Source of the DNA: Porites lobata
Taxonomy: Eukaryota > Cnidaria > Anthozoa > Scleractinia > Poritidae
DNA: 64,000 nt
Assembly: GCA_942486035.1 (NCBI GenBank)
Contig: CALNXK010000522.1
Span: 48,501 to 112,500 of the forward strand
Reading direction: 5' to 3'
Part shown: positions 47,337 through 59,348 of the stretch, piece by piece
Layout of the letters: every line of letters begins with the position of its first letter
Position numbering within the stretch: position 1 is the stretch's first letter
Notes under the pieces: generated by a model
Database searches by the model: none
Told to the model about the DNA's origin: nothing
What the model saw: the letters and a program-made list of their open reading frames with translations, nothing else
Made by a program: the position numbers and the translations under genes

Positions 47337-47806
47337 GAGAAGAGTTGGAACGACACACTCCTGCAGTAGAAAATGGCCCAATTGAGGGAGCAAGCAACGT
47401 GCAGGAAACACAGCAACCTCTTCCAGAAGTAAATAATAGTAGCCACTTAGAAGATGACCGCCTAATTGCTAGAGCAAGGGCAGTTGGTGTGGACTATGAG
47501 TTTGCAAAGCCTGGTGAAGTGGAAACGGAGGATGACAGAAGAAAAAGACAGCGGCGAAACCAAAGAAGAATATCAGAACAAGGGAAAAGGTTGCGTGAAG
47601 TTGTTGGAGATCTACCACCTCCTCCACCAGCAGGGTCAAGTCAGCAAGAAGATAATGCCTACAGAGCTATTCGTACATTTGAGGTGGAGCAGATGACTTA
47701 TGCATCCTCTTTTTGTGAGGTCTGCAAGGAAAGGCGACTGGAGTGCAAGGGCACGAGAAACATGTGTACTCGTTGCAGAAGAGATAAGAAGGTGCCAAAG
47801 GTTTAG
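47337..47806 (+). pseudogene. Helitron protein, N-terminal zinc-cysteine segment
   Basis: The frame opens after an acceptor-like CATTTACTAG. It encodes an acidic start, then a basic RRKRQRRNQRRISEQGKRLRE segment, a Pro stretch and a Cys motif (CEVCKERRLECK, then CTRCRRDKK), which is a C-x2-C...C-x2-C pair. An in-frame TAG at 47804-47806 interrupts it just before SGENNMDP. The same frame continues as the Rep segment from 47807, so the original protein was continuous. This layout is typical of animal Helitron proteins. Confidence 0.75.
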
Positions 47807-49357
47807 TCAGGTGAGAATAACATGGATCCAATGGCTGTTCCTGAGATTTTGTCTAACATGTCAGATGCTGAACAGATGCTGATAGCCAGGCTAGCACCCA
47901 CTGTGCATGTGCACCTGCTGAAGCATGGAGGTATCGCCTCAAAGGGACATTGCTTTGCTTTCCCACAGGCTGTGCAAGAACCCGCCACTATTCTTCCACG
48001 CCTACCAGCAGAGGTGGATATCATACGCGTGAGAAGACAAGGAAAAGATGATACCCATAAGGACTTCAGGGTTAGAAGACACCATGTTGAAGGAGCCCTT
48101 CGTTGGCTCAAGGACAACAATCCTGCTTACGGTGATGTTGTTATTGATGGCACTCGCATAGAGAATTTACCAGAAGATGGTGAGTTGCCCAATTTGAGGA
48201 CTGTTGAGTTCTCTGAGACAGAACGCATAAACGACCAAGGCCCTGCACCACAACAATTGGATGTTGGGGAAACAGACAGTACTGATGACTCAACAGTCTC
48301 TGGAATTATTCTTCCTGAGCCGGGAGTGAATGTGCAAGCACAAGTAGAAGCAGCCATAAATGAAGTTGTTTCTGAATCTAGGGAAGGTGAAGCTGGAGAA
48401 ACACAACGAAATGTGCAACGACCAGTGATCCCGTGGCCGACCACGAGCACAACACCAGCATCGGAGTTTACCACTCCCTATTTTTTTACCATGGCATTTC
48501 CTTGCTTGTTTCCCTATGCAAAGGGTGATTTCCACATAAACCGTCCTGTGACGTGTCCCACACTGCATGACTGGGCAGAGCACCTGCTTTGGTACCAAGG
48601 CGGAAGGTTTGCGAGGCATAAAGTCTGGAAGTTTGTCGTCCACAATATGATCATGAGGAAGCGTGCCCTGGAACAGAGTCGGTTCTTTGTTGACCAGCAA
48701 CTTGGTGACCCACAAATAACTGTTGCAGACCTGCAAGAGCGACTTGCAAGAGGCGACACTTTCACCGACAAGTTGTTGTATTTTGGTGCAAATCTACTTG
48801 GTACAGCTCAGTATTGGCACCAGAGACGTAGAGAGCTTCGTGCATTGGTTGAGTTCATGGTCAATGAGAAGCATGGGTTACCTTCATTTTTCATGACTGG
48901 AAGCTGTGCCGAGTTTTACTTTCCTCCTCTTAGAAGACTACTTGAAGAGTACATCTTGCAGACCAAAGGAAAAGAAGCCAACCTTGCTGAAGATAGTAAT
49001 GCCTGCTTCAAGGCAGTACAAGAAAATACTCATGTAGTGGTGAGTTACTTTGACCTACGCACCCACGCATACCATGAGAAGGTACTAAAGCCAGTATTCG
49101 GTGTCTCTGATTATTGGTACCGCTATGAGTTTGCCAAGTCCCGCGGTCAAATTCATTGGCACCAACTCAGCTGGAGGGAAGACAGGCAACCGCATAAGCT
49201 ATTGCATGAAGCTCGTGAAGATGGTTGCGAAGAGGAAGAGTATGCAGCTAGACTTAGTCAGTGGGCGGATCAAACCTTTGCCATGACGAAGAACGGCACC
49301 CGAGAAAAGACCTCTGGCCACCACCTGAGGGAACGGCTCAGCCCATATCAGATGATA
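47807..49357 (+). pseudogene. Helitron Rep (HUH) segment
   Basis: Contains the Helitron_like_N region (FTTPYFFTMAFPCLFPYAKG, then YWHQRRRELRAL) and the HUH motif RGQIHWHQL at about 49142-49168. Together with two tyrosines further on, that motif cuts single-stranded DNA in rolling-circle transposition. A one-base loss in the A run near 49307 shifts the frame: downstream text in the next frame reads LWPPPEGTAQPISDD and fits the continuation at 50577. The segment is then cut by the element at 49358. The tyrosine motif lies in the following segments. Confidence 0.85.
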
Positions 49358-50574
49358 TAGCCTGCGTAGCAGGCGCTTGGAAGTAGTGGGCACAAGAAAA
49401 AACGGGCGCGCGAGAAGGAGACACGCGAGGGGAGAGGAAGCGCCTGCACGGAAGGCCCCCGAAAATCGTTTCCCGCCCCCTCTCTAATTACTTGGCAGCC
49501 ATTGCGTGATCTGTCAAAAGTTTTGACAGAAAACGACTGACCTCACACAAACAAAGCAAGCCGCCAAAAAGCGTTGTACATTTTATCTTCGGTCTAAATA
49601 TATCTGTTATAAAGATCAGCTGGGTTATCTGATTATAGAGCGATGGAGCAATAAACTGATGGTTAACACAAAGCTTTAAATCGTTTTTTAACATGGGCAA
49701 AATAAATAGGAAATAACAAAGTAAAAACTGGGTATCTTTTAAAGAATGCATGCTGTGTATTATAAAAACTAAAAATATTGTTCTGGTCAGACACCAACGA
49801 TCACAGCGTACGTGGAAAATGACCATATTGCTTTTACTGCGCTAACTGGCAGCTGTTTTTGGAGCAGACATGTCTTACTAAGCGGACCTAAACCTCAGAA
49901 CACAAACTGTACCGTCATGTTTTCTACTACAGTAATGAGACATAAACAATAGACCTCAGGTCGCCTTCGAACGGCGAATAATACTATAGTGAAATGTTTT
50001 TTTCAAGTTCATGCCACTGGTAAGTGTTTAATTTCATCAATCGTGTCCAAGTTTTGATGGTATACATTCCAGCGACAGCACAAGCCGCCAAGTTCTCCTG
50101 AGCAAAGAATATTTCCTCTGACCTTCATTGCAACGATTCGACAAATCTTTTGTCTCTGGCCACATCTGTTGATGCGTATCCGATGTCAATTCTTTCCATC
50201 GTGAATACCGTTTGAACACTCCAACTTTTCTTTGACATTACAGCCACATAGTCCCATTAAACCAGGTTGAAGTGACCTCCGAGACCTGAACTTCGATTGT
50301 ATACAATTTAGTGGTTTCAAGACCCAGTGGTGTAATGCAAGATCTTCAGTACGTTGTCCATGTACTATTGATTGACAGTTTTCTCGCCCCGCGCGGTTAA
50401 TTTTTCCCTCGGGAGCCTCTCGACCAATTGGAAATATCCGCACTCACAGAGTGCGAGTTGAAATGATTTTCGGGAGCCTTCCGTGCAGGCGCTCCCTCAC
50501 CCCTTGCGTGTCTCCCTCGCGCGCGCCCGTTCTCTCTTTCGCCCGCTACTTCCAAGCGCCTGCTACGCAGGCTA
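49358..50574. mobile_element. 1.2 kb Mutator-like element nested in the Helitron
   Basis: The ends TAGCCTGCGTAGCAGGCG and CGCCTGCTACGCAGGCTA are exact, and the inverted similarity goes on for about 110 bp (CCTGCACGGAAGGC region). The flanks CAGATGATA (49349-49357 and 50575-50583) are a perfect 9-bp duplication. There is no transposase. The element inserted into an already open Helitron frame, so it is younger than the Helitron. Confidence 0.95.
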
Positions 50575-50576
50575 CA

Positions 50577-50987
50577 GATGATAGGGATCCGTTAGTTAAG
50601 ATGCTAATGCAAATAACTGCAACACAAGATGCAATACTGGAGGATCATTTGCTTTTAGTAAACCGGGTTGGACTCCACAGTTGCTCTGATTACTGCTTGA
50701 GAACTCCTCGCCATCCGGAGCAAGGATTGCAGCCAAGAGAACGTGTATGTCGGATGGAGTTTGGAAGCGAGTTCTGCCCAGGGAAAAAAATTCATGGTAG
50801 TTCGGAAATTGTGGAAGATCATAATGGAGCACCACGCCTAGAGATGCCACGTGACCATCCACGTGTGGTTTAGCATTCTCGTTATCAGCTACAATCATGG
50901 AGAGCAAATGGGGATGTAAGCTTGATTCTTTCCAATTCTCCTCCAGATAATCCGAGTACAGATGATATCATTGCCATAATTGACTAA
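50577..50987 (+). pseudogene. Helitron Rep segment after the nested element
   Basis: Encodes DPLVKMLMQITATQDAIL, then CSDYCLR, RVCRMEFGSEFCPGK and EDHNGAPRLEMPRDHPRVV, a conserved part of Helitron Rep. Two stops interrupt it: TAG at 50871-50873 (after PRVV; CAG expected from context) and TAA at 50985-50987. The second falls where the first tyrosine of the Y-x3-Y-x2-K catalytic motif should be (...IID, stop, VCGYACK). The segment is in the same frame as the helicase part. Confidence 0.8.
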
Positions 50988-53444
50988 GTGTGTGGATATG
51001 CTTGCAAAGATAGCGAACCCACTGGTGCAACTTCTGATCTCTTTAAGGACATGGTGAATGCTGTTGATGCAGGTGATGCAGACCAAGTGACAGGCAAGTC
51101 AATGTGTGCTAAGATGCTGATAAAGACGGTAGGAAGACGAGATATCAGTGGACCGGAGGCATCCTTTGAACTGAGTGGGCTAGCACTTTGGCGATGTAGC
51201 CGTCCATTTACCTACTTGTCAAGGAGACTTGAACGTGATGGTGAAACTGCAACTCGCAGCACCCCACTGGATAAGTACCTTGCACGACCGCAAGATGAAC
51301 ACTGTTCTTGGTACCACTTTGCATCGAACAACGGTAATGTCCCTGTTGTAAGTGGTGGTTCTACGCATGCAACATGGCCATTGAATGAAGACTACTGTAG
51401 GACCATGCTCCTGTTGCACTGGCCAAGTTGGTTTGACATCCAAGAAGTGAAGGGGGATGCTGAATCTTGGATTGATCGCTTTAAGGACTTTTTTGCAAGT
51501 GACCACTGTCCAACATTTGTGAAGGCCCAAGTTGCTAAGGCACGGCGTTTTGCAGACCACCCACAAGAACCAGTGTTTGAAGAGGATGAGGAAGATGATG
51601 CTGTTGAAGCAGAAGAACAGCCAGACTGGGTGGATGTATATGCAGGGCAGAACCAAATATATGAGGGTGTAGAGAAGGACCTTGATTATGATGGTGGTGG
51701 GGAGGACTATGACTGGAGCAGCACTCGTATCATTCTTCCTGAAGGAAAAGACCCAACAAAATGGCTTCAAGAAAGCATTAAAGCAGATGAGGAACGGGAG
51801 ACAGAAAGTAGAGACCTTGATTTACCTCAGGTGTGTCCGTTGTCTCTAAATGAGAATCAGAAAGCCATAGTGGGGCTTGTGTTGCACACCCTGTTCAACT
51901 TTGTAGAAAACACTGAATATTACCATCCACTGCGGCTTGTTGTCTCTGGAACTGCTGGTACAGGAAAGTCTTATGTCATAAAGTGTCTCCAGAGGTTAGT
52001 GCGGCAAGTTGTTGAAGCCAATGATACAATACAGGTGATAACTCCAACAGGGAATGCTGTCTATCTCGTTCAAGGCAGTACAGCTCACAGCTTTCTTGGA
52101 GTACGAACAGGTGGAAGGTCTTGCAATGAGTTGACTGTACCTACAGGTCCCTTACTAGAGAAAATTAAAAAAAAATGCGAAAATCTGAAAGTTCTGGTTG
52201 GTGATGAACGTTCAATGTTTGGACGCACAACAATGGGCTGGATGGAACAGCATGCACGTTATGCAATCAACAAAGGAGCCAATGCAGATGAGTTATGGGG
52301 AGGGATTCCTGTTGCAGTGTTTATGGGAGATGATGTTCAGCTTCCTCCTGTGTGTGACACCCCCGTGTATATCTCAGATTGCCGTAGTGCACCATCTAAC
52401 CATGGTCGCTTGGTTTGGACAATGTTTGATAGTGCTGTTGAGCTTACTCAGATTATACGGCAGAATGAATCTGAGCAACAGCTGAGAGATGTGCTGATGT
52501 CACTAAGGAATTATACGACAACACCCCAGCAAATCCATTGGCTACAACAGTTTCAATGGCACAATCTCCGCATGTCGCATGGCCCGGAACTCCTTGCTAG
52601 GATGGATGAGCAAGGTCTGTACGTATTTCCCACGCACCGTCTTGAATGGCAGCGTAATAAACCAAAGCTGCTTGAGTGTAACAGACAGCCAAACCACCCA
52701 GTAGCAAAGATCAAGGCAGTTCACAATGGCAGACATGCAGTGGATGCTGACAGTAATAAGGCGGGGGGATTGTTACCTCTACTGTATCTTTGCCGTGACA
52801 GCAAAGTAATGCTGGTAGTTAACTTAAAGGCCGATTGGGGTTTGTACAATGGGGCAGTAGGCACAGTCGTAGACATTGTGTATAAACATGGCCGCAGACC
52901 TACTGATGATCCTGCTCCAGTACCTGATGTGGTTCTGGTGAGGTTTCCAGGATATAGGGGGCCACCGTACATTAATGAAGATCCGACAGTTGTGCCAATT
53001 GTACCAGTAAGTCGTTCCACTGAATGTACATGCCGGTGCAAGCGTCTGCAGGTTCCATTGCGACTGGCATGGGGAACAACAATCCACAAATGCCAAGGGA
53101 TGACTGTGGGTGCCGGAGAAGCATTCAGGTATGTAGTGGTTCATCCCGAGGACCATAGCTTTGAAGCCAGAAACCCAGGAGCTCTATTTGTGGCATTGTC
53201 AAGAGCAAAATCAGCTGGTGGGGAAGGAAGAGATCCTGATTTTGCTTTTCATGAAGATGTACTGATAAACAGTGACAGATTCAGACCTGTGGACACTCCA
53301 ACAAAAAGAGCTAGAGCAGTGGAGATTGAGAGACTGCATGTCTTAGCAACTCAGTGTCGGCAGAGAAGGGTGTTAGCACCAGCATATAGGGAGGAAACCT
53401 TTCTCAGACTCGTAGAGTGGGCTCAATCACAAAGTCATCATTGA
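50988..53444 (+). CDS. Helitron Pif1-type helicase segment
   Basis: 818 codons open to TGA at 53444. It begins with the second catalytic tyrosine and lysine of Rep (VCGYACK) and then the linker GLALWRCSRPFTYLSRRLER. The SF1B/Pif1 helicase follows: Walker A GTAGTGKS near residue 320, motif Ia ITPTGNAV, Walker B VLVGDERSMFG, motif III FMGDDVQLPPV, motif IV/V WGTTIHKCQGMTVGAGE and motif VI LFVALSRAKS. Such helicases unwind DNA during Helitron transposition. The open part is a fragment of the longer RepHel protein and lacks its own evident start, so it is unlikely to be expressed as an active transposase. A host Pif1 gene is excluded by the Rep context. Confidence 0.88.
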   Translation: MCGYACKDSEPTGATSDLFKDMVNAVDAGDADQVTGKSMCAKMLIKTVGRRDISGPEASFELSGLALWRCSRPFTYLSRRLERDGETATRSTPLDKYLARPQDEHCSWYHFASNNGNVPVVSGGSTHATWPLNEDYCRTMLLLHWPSWFDIQEVKGDAESWIDRFKDFFASDHCPTFVKAQVAKARRFADHPQEPVFEEDEEDDAVEAEEQPDWVDVYAGQNQIYEGVEKDLDYDGGGEDYDWSSTRIILPEGKDPTKWLQESIKADEERETESRDLDLPQVCPLSLNENQKAIVGLVLHTLFNFVENTEYYHPLRLVVSGTAGTGKSYVIKCLQRLVRQVVEANDTIQVITPTGNAVYLVQGSTAHSFLGVRTGGRSCNELTVPTGPLLEKIKKKCENLKVLVGDERSMFGRTTMGWMEQHARYAINKGANADELWGGIPVAVFMGDDVQLPPVCDTPVYISDCRSAPSNHGRLVWTMFDSAVELTQIIRQNESEQQLRDVLMSLRNYTTTPQQIHWLQQFQWHNLRMSHGPELLARMDEQGLYVFPTHRLEWQRNKPKLLECNRQPNHPVAKIKAVHNGRHAVDADSNKAGGLLPLLYLCRDSKVMLVVNLKADWGLYNGAVGTVVDIVYKHGRRPTDDPAPVPDVVLVRFPGYRGPPYINEDPTVVPIVPVSRSTECTCRCKRLQVPLRLAWGTTIHKCQGMTVGAGEAFRYVVVHPEDHSFEARNPGALFVALSRAKSAGGEGRDPDFAFHEDVLINSDRFRPVDTPTKRARAVEIERLHVLATQCRQRRVLAPAYREETFLRLVEWAQSQSHH

Positions 53445-53577
53445 GACAATGCTGAATTAGTTCGATCATAAGTGTCTGATCTATGTGTTTTTCAAATACT
53501 CCATCTGGCTAACTCATAATTACCCTGACAATAGCCAATGATGTGGTGATGTTTCATTTCAAATGAAGGGCTGACGC

Positions 53578-53970
53578 CTGTTTTGCTGTAATCGGTCTAG
53601 GTGACTGAGGACCTTAGTGGTCATGCATAACAATAAAAGGACCGTTATGCTGTAATTGGTCTAGGTGACCGAAGACCTTAGTGGTCATGCATAACAAATG
53701 AGACGGCTGTTGTGCTGTAATCGGTCTAGGTGACCGAGGACCTCAGTGGTCATGCATAACAAATTAGTGAAGGACCGTTATGCTGTAATCGGTCTAGGTG
53801 ACTGAGGACCGTAGTGGTCATGCATAACAGATGAAAGGAATGTTATGCTGTAATTGGTCTAGCTGACCGAGGACCTTACTGGTCATGCATAACAGATAAA
53901 AGGACTGTTATGCTGTAATCGGTCTAGGTGACTGAGGACCTTAGTGGTCATGCATAACAAGTGAAACATC
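53578..53970 (+). repeat. Hairpin-forming minisatellite, six copies of about 64 bp
   Basis: Six units start TTATGCTGTAATCGGTCTAGG and end GTGGTCATGCATAAC. Within a unit, GTTATGC and GCATAAC are inverted, with a further GGTCTAGG/CCTTAGTGG pairing region, so each unit can fold alone. It lies 130 bp after the helicase stop, presumably in the Helitron 3' region. The Helitron CTRR end was not pinned down. Confidence 0.85.
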
Positions 53971-55985
53971 ATTATATCTTGTGGTCATGGACAACTAATA
54001 GCTTTGTTACTCTGTTTTCAGCCTGTGTGACAGAAAAGATGTAGTTATTTGGTGTGGCCTTCTCTATTTAAAGAGCTAACTTAAACTGTATGGAGTACGT
54101 GTTTGTCAGGCTGTACCATGGTAACTGTATTAAGAAACAGCCCAGTTGAAGAACAGCCAATGAGTTTTAAAAGGTACTGCTGTCATCTTTTTTTCTTAGC
54201 CCGGCGACACGAGTGAAGGTGGTCCCTTCATGATACCCCCGCCCTTTTGAGCGGCTAATACGGGGCGAGATCTTGAAAAGATCTTGAAAAATGCCTCGGG
54301 GGACCGGGAACCCTCCTGTTTGTCCAGCAACCTGTCTTCTTTAAGAGTAGGATGACAAGACAAATAAATATAGTAAGTAAGATAGGGGGACATTTGAGAA
54401 CAACTAAACTAAATGAACTCCAATAGTATAGAAACCTGCAAGAACCTGCACTTTCCCAAATTAGTGAATATGGGAATCAGCTAAAATAAAACCTTTTAGG
54501 TTGTTTTTACGTTGTAGCTAATGCCAAAATTTTATTTACTTGAATCCAGTCCATTCCTTTTTCTCTCCAACAACAATGATATATTAAGAAACATTGTTAT
54601 TATAGCTGGAAATTTCTTTCCAACCATGTGCACACTCATTGGTTATTTCAATGTCACCTGACATCTAACAATGAAACTTTTTGGTGCCAATATTCTCTAA
54701 GCAGGCAACATCGCAAAAATCATTCACATCAGAGGGTAACAGTGCACTATTACCCGTGAATGACCAACAAGTGACATTCCAGGGAGGTTTAATGAATTTC
54801 CATGCAGCTATAAATTTTTTAAAATATTAACATCACAAATCACTTAAAGACTTGGCCCATGGGAAACAGTTAATTTTGTTTTCCAAGAATCTAAATTTTC
54901 CCAGCACCAGTCTCATTAGTTACTTCGAGGTCACATGACATTTAACTGTTTCCCACCACAATCTCTGAGGAATTGCCAGGCTAATTGACCAGCTGCTGTG
55001 GAAACTGGAGAATGACTATATGAATGGTTAGGTACGTTAGGTACAGTGCCAAAGTTGCATTGATAACTGTGGTGATCTTCCCTGAATTTATTTCTTCATT
55101 CTGCGTTTCCAGTATATGAAATTAATGTATTTATTATACCATATATAACTTTGTTGTCTGAATTCACCTTGGATAAGTTAATCTTTTCTTGTGCTGTTTT
55201 AAAGTTATAGAGTTTTAGTTTTAGTTTCAACTTTTAAGACCTTTTTCTTTCCTGCTCTTTAAACCTTATCTAACGACGTTGTACTTTTTTCGTAGTTTTC
55301 TTTGACTCCTCTTCTTCCTTTGTCGGGAGTGGGTTGCGGCTACACGTAAGCTAGACTACATCCCGATACCGACTGGGGGGTATCAGTATTTGCAACGAGG
55401 TTATATCGAATTGTGTACCAGTGTGAATAAAACGATCTTCATCATCATCATCATTATTATCGTTATTATTATTGTAATGAAATCGGGAGCTCCGCTTTAA
55501 GGCTTGGCTAAATCTATATATTATCTGTTAAAAAGAAATAAACACGCCAACAAAGCCCGTGCCTGCTCCTCGAAGGGGAAGTAAGCCGAAAGAGCCGAGA
55601 GCTTCGAATAAATTGAAGAATTTCAAAACACAGTTCGGCATTGGGATTTGGTTTAAAATCGCAGCAGAGGGAAGCTTTGGAGTTGCTGCTCGGGGAAAAG
55701 GACGTTTTCTGTGTCCCACCAACAGCCTTATTTATCAGATGTTTGTTCATGCAACGCCCGACAGTCATTGTTACCTCGCTTGTGTAAAAAAGGGGGATCG
55801 GTAGACAACACACGACTTTTACCTCATTCCAAAATGCTGCTTGTTCCAATGAATTGTTTTCTTTGTCGGGTAGATTATGCTTTGGAGGAAAATGTTTGAC
55901 TGAGCAAATGTGAATTCTGGCCGCTTATTACTATATAGTTCATACTGTGAGGTCATGACACGCACATTGATTTTCTCTGGTCGGC
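53971..55985. other. Non-coding stretch right of the Helitron
   Basis: Contains a repeat-like block at 54197-54395 (GGGGCGAGATCTTGAAAAGATCTTG, ending AAATAAATATAGTAAGTAAG), which looks like the 3' end of a retroposon. A second such end lies at 55300-55480 (GTGAATAAAACGATCTTCATC, then ATC/ATT units). Opposed frames at 55514-55899 have no recognised motif. Confidence 0.4.
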
Positions 55986-56053
55986 TACCCTGCGAACAGA
56001 GGCCCTTCGATCTTCCTAGATAGGAAGATCGAAGCACCTCTGCTCGCAGGGTA
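55986..56053. mobile_element. 68-bp palindromic Mutator-like MITE
   Basis: TACCCTGCGAACAGAGG faces CCTCTGCTCGCAGGGTA, and the inner GATCTTCCTAG/ATAGGAAGATC completes the palindrome. The flanks CTGGTCGGC and CTTGTCGGC form a 9-bp duplication with one mismatch. Related text occurs at 22085-22120 (CTAGGAAGATCGAAGGAG, TTCGCAGGGTA). Confidence 0.8.
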
Positions 56054-56279
56054 CTTGTCGGCATGATGCAAGAGCATTTCCTTTTTGTCCTCTTTAAAAA
56101 TGTAAAGTTCTTCATTGCGGCTGATTAAGGGTTTTAGGTTGTTTAATTTCTCCAAAGTTCAATCAACATCAGTCATTTTACGGTGAAAGCTTTAGGAATT
56201 CATCATTCTACGGAATATCGCGAATGACTTGTTGAAAAGACTACTTGACAGTTTGTTGACAGCTTGCATCGAAATTTAG

Positions 56280-56480
56280 CCAATGGGAATTGCCCGTAGC
56301 TGGGAGATGCGGGTAATTCGATCGAATATAACGTATGCAAAACGGACAGTCCGTATTTTTTCGCTTCTCTCTCCAGTCTCGCTCTCTGTTTTCAGCCTCG
56401 TTCCAGACCTTTTTTTTGACTGAATACGCAAAAATACGGACTGTGTTGCAGTCTAAGGGACAGGGCGGGAAATTCCCAGA
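56280..56480. repeat. Fragment with inverted CAGTCCGTATTTTT words
   Basis: GGACAGTCCGTATTTTTTCG and GCAAAAATACGGACTG face each other about 65 bp apart. This resembles a common small DNA element; ends and duplication were not established. Confidence 0.4.
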
Positions 56481-58950
56481 ATTTTTTTGGTATGTCGTCA
56501 CAGGCTCCTTCCAACGGTTCACATGCTACTCCCAAAGCAAGTCCCATTCCAATGTGCTCAACCAGTGATAGTGGTCTTGTCAGAGATGATCGAAAGGGTT
56601 ATTTAAAGGGACTGGTTCACGATAATGTCTCTTCAGAATAAATTTGTCGGGTCAACACTAAATTCGAACTCGCCGTTACCAGTACAATCATTGAAAATCC
56701 TTCGTTTTATTCGGACATCCGTCGCTTTGGCTGGTCTAGATATACTTCGGCAGTGGTGATTAACGTGTGGTTGTGTCGTTTGACTGGTTACGTTTTAAGA
56801 GCGACTCCGCGTAAATATCAACTAGACGTGGAAATAGTCAAAAAATGACCTGGCCTCAAACTCAGCCAGAATAAAGCCCTATGGGCCCTAGTTACAAAAT
56901 CGTTGGTTTAAGTACGATCGAGTGAATAATATTTTTTTAACGAATTTTTTTCTTCTCGAGGCCTAAAATGGGCAAAAATCATGCAAAATTAGAGTCATAT
57001 TCAGAGGCTCGTACATTTTAAAATAAAGTTGGCTATTAAAGTATAATGACACTTCATATTTTTGCTACCTTTCCTCTATAATTTTAACTGATTAGTTCGC
57101 GATTTGGTCAACAAGAGATTTTTTAAGAAATTTTTAAAATTGTTGGCTCAAAATCGCTTAAACAACCGTCAAAATTTAGCACTTTTTCACGAGCTAAAAA
57201 AGCGGATTGGTACATGGAATTGAACACCAAGGCTTGTTTAGTCTGAAAGAGCATTCTTTTTTCTTCAAATCAGCGAAATAAAATTTTTGGGTAAATGAAA
57301 TCACGAGCGCTGACAAAGCGAAGCAAATGTAATTGTTACACTAAAAACAGGCGAAAAACGTGACCTCTGACCGAAGCACAACCAAATGCGAATTACGGTA
57401 GGCGCCAAACCTTTAATTATTCGGTAACTTCTCGAAACAATATTGGTCTGAAATGTGTATAGGTTTTTTAAAATAAAGCTGAGTTAAGGTATTAAGTGTC
57501 AAAAAGTCCACAAAGCCGTTAAAAATACAACAAAAGTCACAAGTAATCTGTTCCGTTTTCTGAATTTTATGCAGCGATTTAACGAATTAGCAATTTTTAA
57601 TCCAACGATACCCACCTGAGACTGTGTTAGTTTAAGAGTCCATAGAACTTCTCAGAAGATTCCTCGGAAAGACCTTCAGAAGGAAATGAATGAAGAATTT
57701 GAACTTATAACTGTAACTATTTCACTTGCCGCCACGGCAATGAACGAAAACAACTGACGAACTGCCACAGGCAAACCAGCTTTCAGTGTAGTCATGCAGA
57801 GCATGTCACGTCACGTAATTCGGCCCTGTGCATTTGGAAAGGAGGGAATAAATTCTTCCACGCTGTGCGCTAAAACATTTAAGAAATAAAATAAGCTTTG
57901 GACTGTTTCATTTTTGCCCTCGCTTAAGGGCAAAGGCGCCTTTTCCGCTGATATAATCTTGAACTTGATGAGCAGTCGTTTTTAGGCGATTCGTAATTCC
58001 TCCCTTCCCACAAACGAAAAGTGTGAATTATTTTTTCACCTTTGATCTCAACAACGTTACCTTCAATTTTCTGATTTGCCCTTCGCTTTATCTACACACT
58101 GGTATAAATGACACATATCTTGGTCTCAGGTAAGGGAGGAAATATGGGAAAATATGACTCCCCTGAAAATGCCACCAAGGGAGGCTAAATGTTTGGTTGC
58201 CTCTTAAGCCAAATTCGCTTCAGGGATCCGGATTTCTTGACCGTGGAACTTGTGGAAGGCACAAGTGTTATAACTGGACCCAAGTGTAATAAAGGTCCAT
58301 CCGTAATAACATTTGAACCTAAGTGTAATAAAGGTTTCATCTGTCACGACTGAGATAATATGAGACATGTCCACAACAGCCTAATTATGGTTATCTTAAC
58401 TTAAAAAGCTGACATCACGGTTCATGTGACCAAACAGAACTAGAAAAAGAGGGACGAGAAAAAGTACCATAGAATCTAGTAATGGCTCTCAGTTAAAGCT
58501 TTGGCAAATTTTTTATTTGAAACCTGCTTTTAAAAAAAATCATCGCTCCAGAAGAAATAAATATGTCATTCCCGTTCGCTTTCATAAAATGTCAGGCTAA
58601 ACAATTTTAAACCCAGTGGACGGATCTGTTATTATTTTTTCCCCTCTGTCTTCTTGTCATTTTCACTATTTCACTCACTGCTGAATTTTATTGATAGGAT
58701 TTCATGACTGTCACTACTTTGCAAAAATAAGAGGAAATTCTGTATTCGCCTAACTTAAATTCACTTCACAAGAATACAGTACCAAGAAATCGTCTCTGTT
58801 CAATTACAACTGGTTTCATTTTTCAGAAACAAATACTGACGCACACTTAGTATTGTTTGAAAATATGTATTTCTGTTGCACGTACTCAATAAAAACAAAA
58901 ATATTATCAATGCTGGGTACTGGGTACTTTCTGAAATAGCAAAAATTAAT

Positions 58951-59348
58951 CAGGGGCACCAAACGACAATTTTCGGAAAATATCTGTTCGAAAGAAGATT
59001 TGAGATCTAGAATTTTCGGAACATTTGTTGTAAAATTTGTTGCTTGCCTGCCTCTCCTAGGATTTTCGAACATCTAAAAAATGGTATATTTGCCCATTTT
59101 TAAAGGATTTTTACCTTTAAAAGGTCAACTAGAATTTTCGGGAGCCTTTTTTCTGGCTGAAATTTTCGAAAAGGTAGGTTTTGATCCCTATAATTTTCGG
59201 ATCACTAGACTTTCGGCTAAGAAATCCGAACAGATGAAAAATTTTTAGGGGATAAAAGTATGCCTATATCTACCGTTTAAATACTAAAATACGTTTAACA
59301 ATGGTATGTTTAAGTGGTTTTAAATTATATTCGCGTTGGGTGCCCCTG
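58951..59348 (+). mobile_element. CAGGGGCACC family MITE, copy C
   Basis: 398 bp, same orientation as copy A. It starts CAGGGGCACCAAACG and ends CGTTGGGTGCCCCTG, with flanks ATTAAT on both sides (58945-58950 and 59349-59354). It is nested in the TTAA-flanked element. Confidence 0.9.

Noticed and set aside
47337..47400. Splicing of RAD51AP1 exon 4 into the Helitron frame
   Set aside because: The phases are compatible (1) and an acceptor-like TACTAG is present, but a one-in-three phase match is weak evidence and no RNA data are available.
51219..51770. 183-residue minus-strand frame
   Set aside because: Shadow of the helicase frame on the opposite strand; low-complexity hydrophobic text without motifs.
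50988..53444. A host PIF1 helicase gene
   Set aside because: The frame continues from Helitron Rep and contains the Rep tyrosine motif remnant, so it is transposon-derived.
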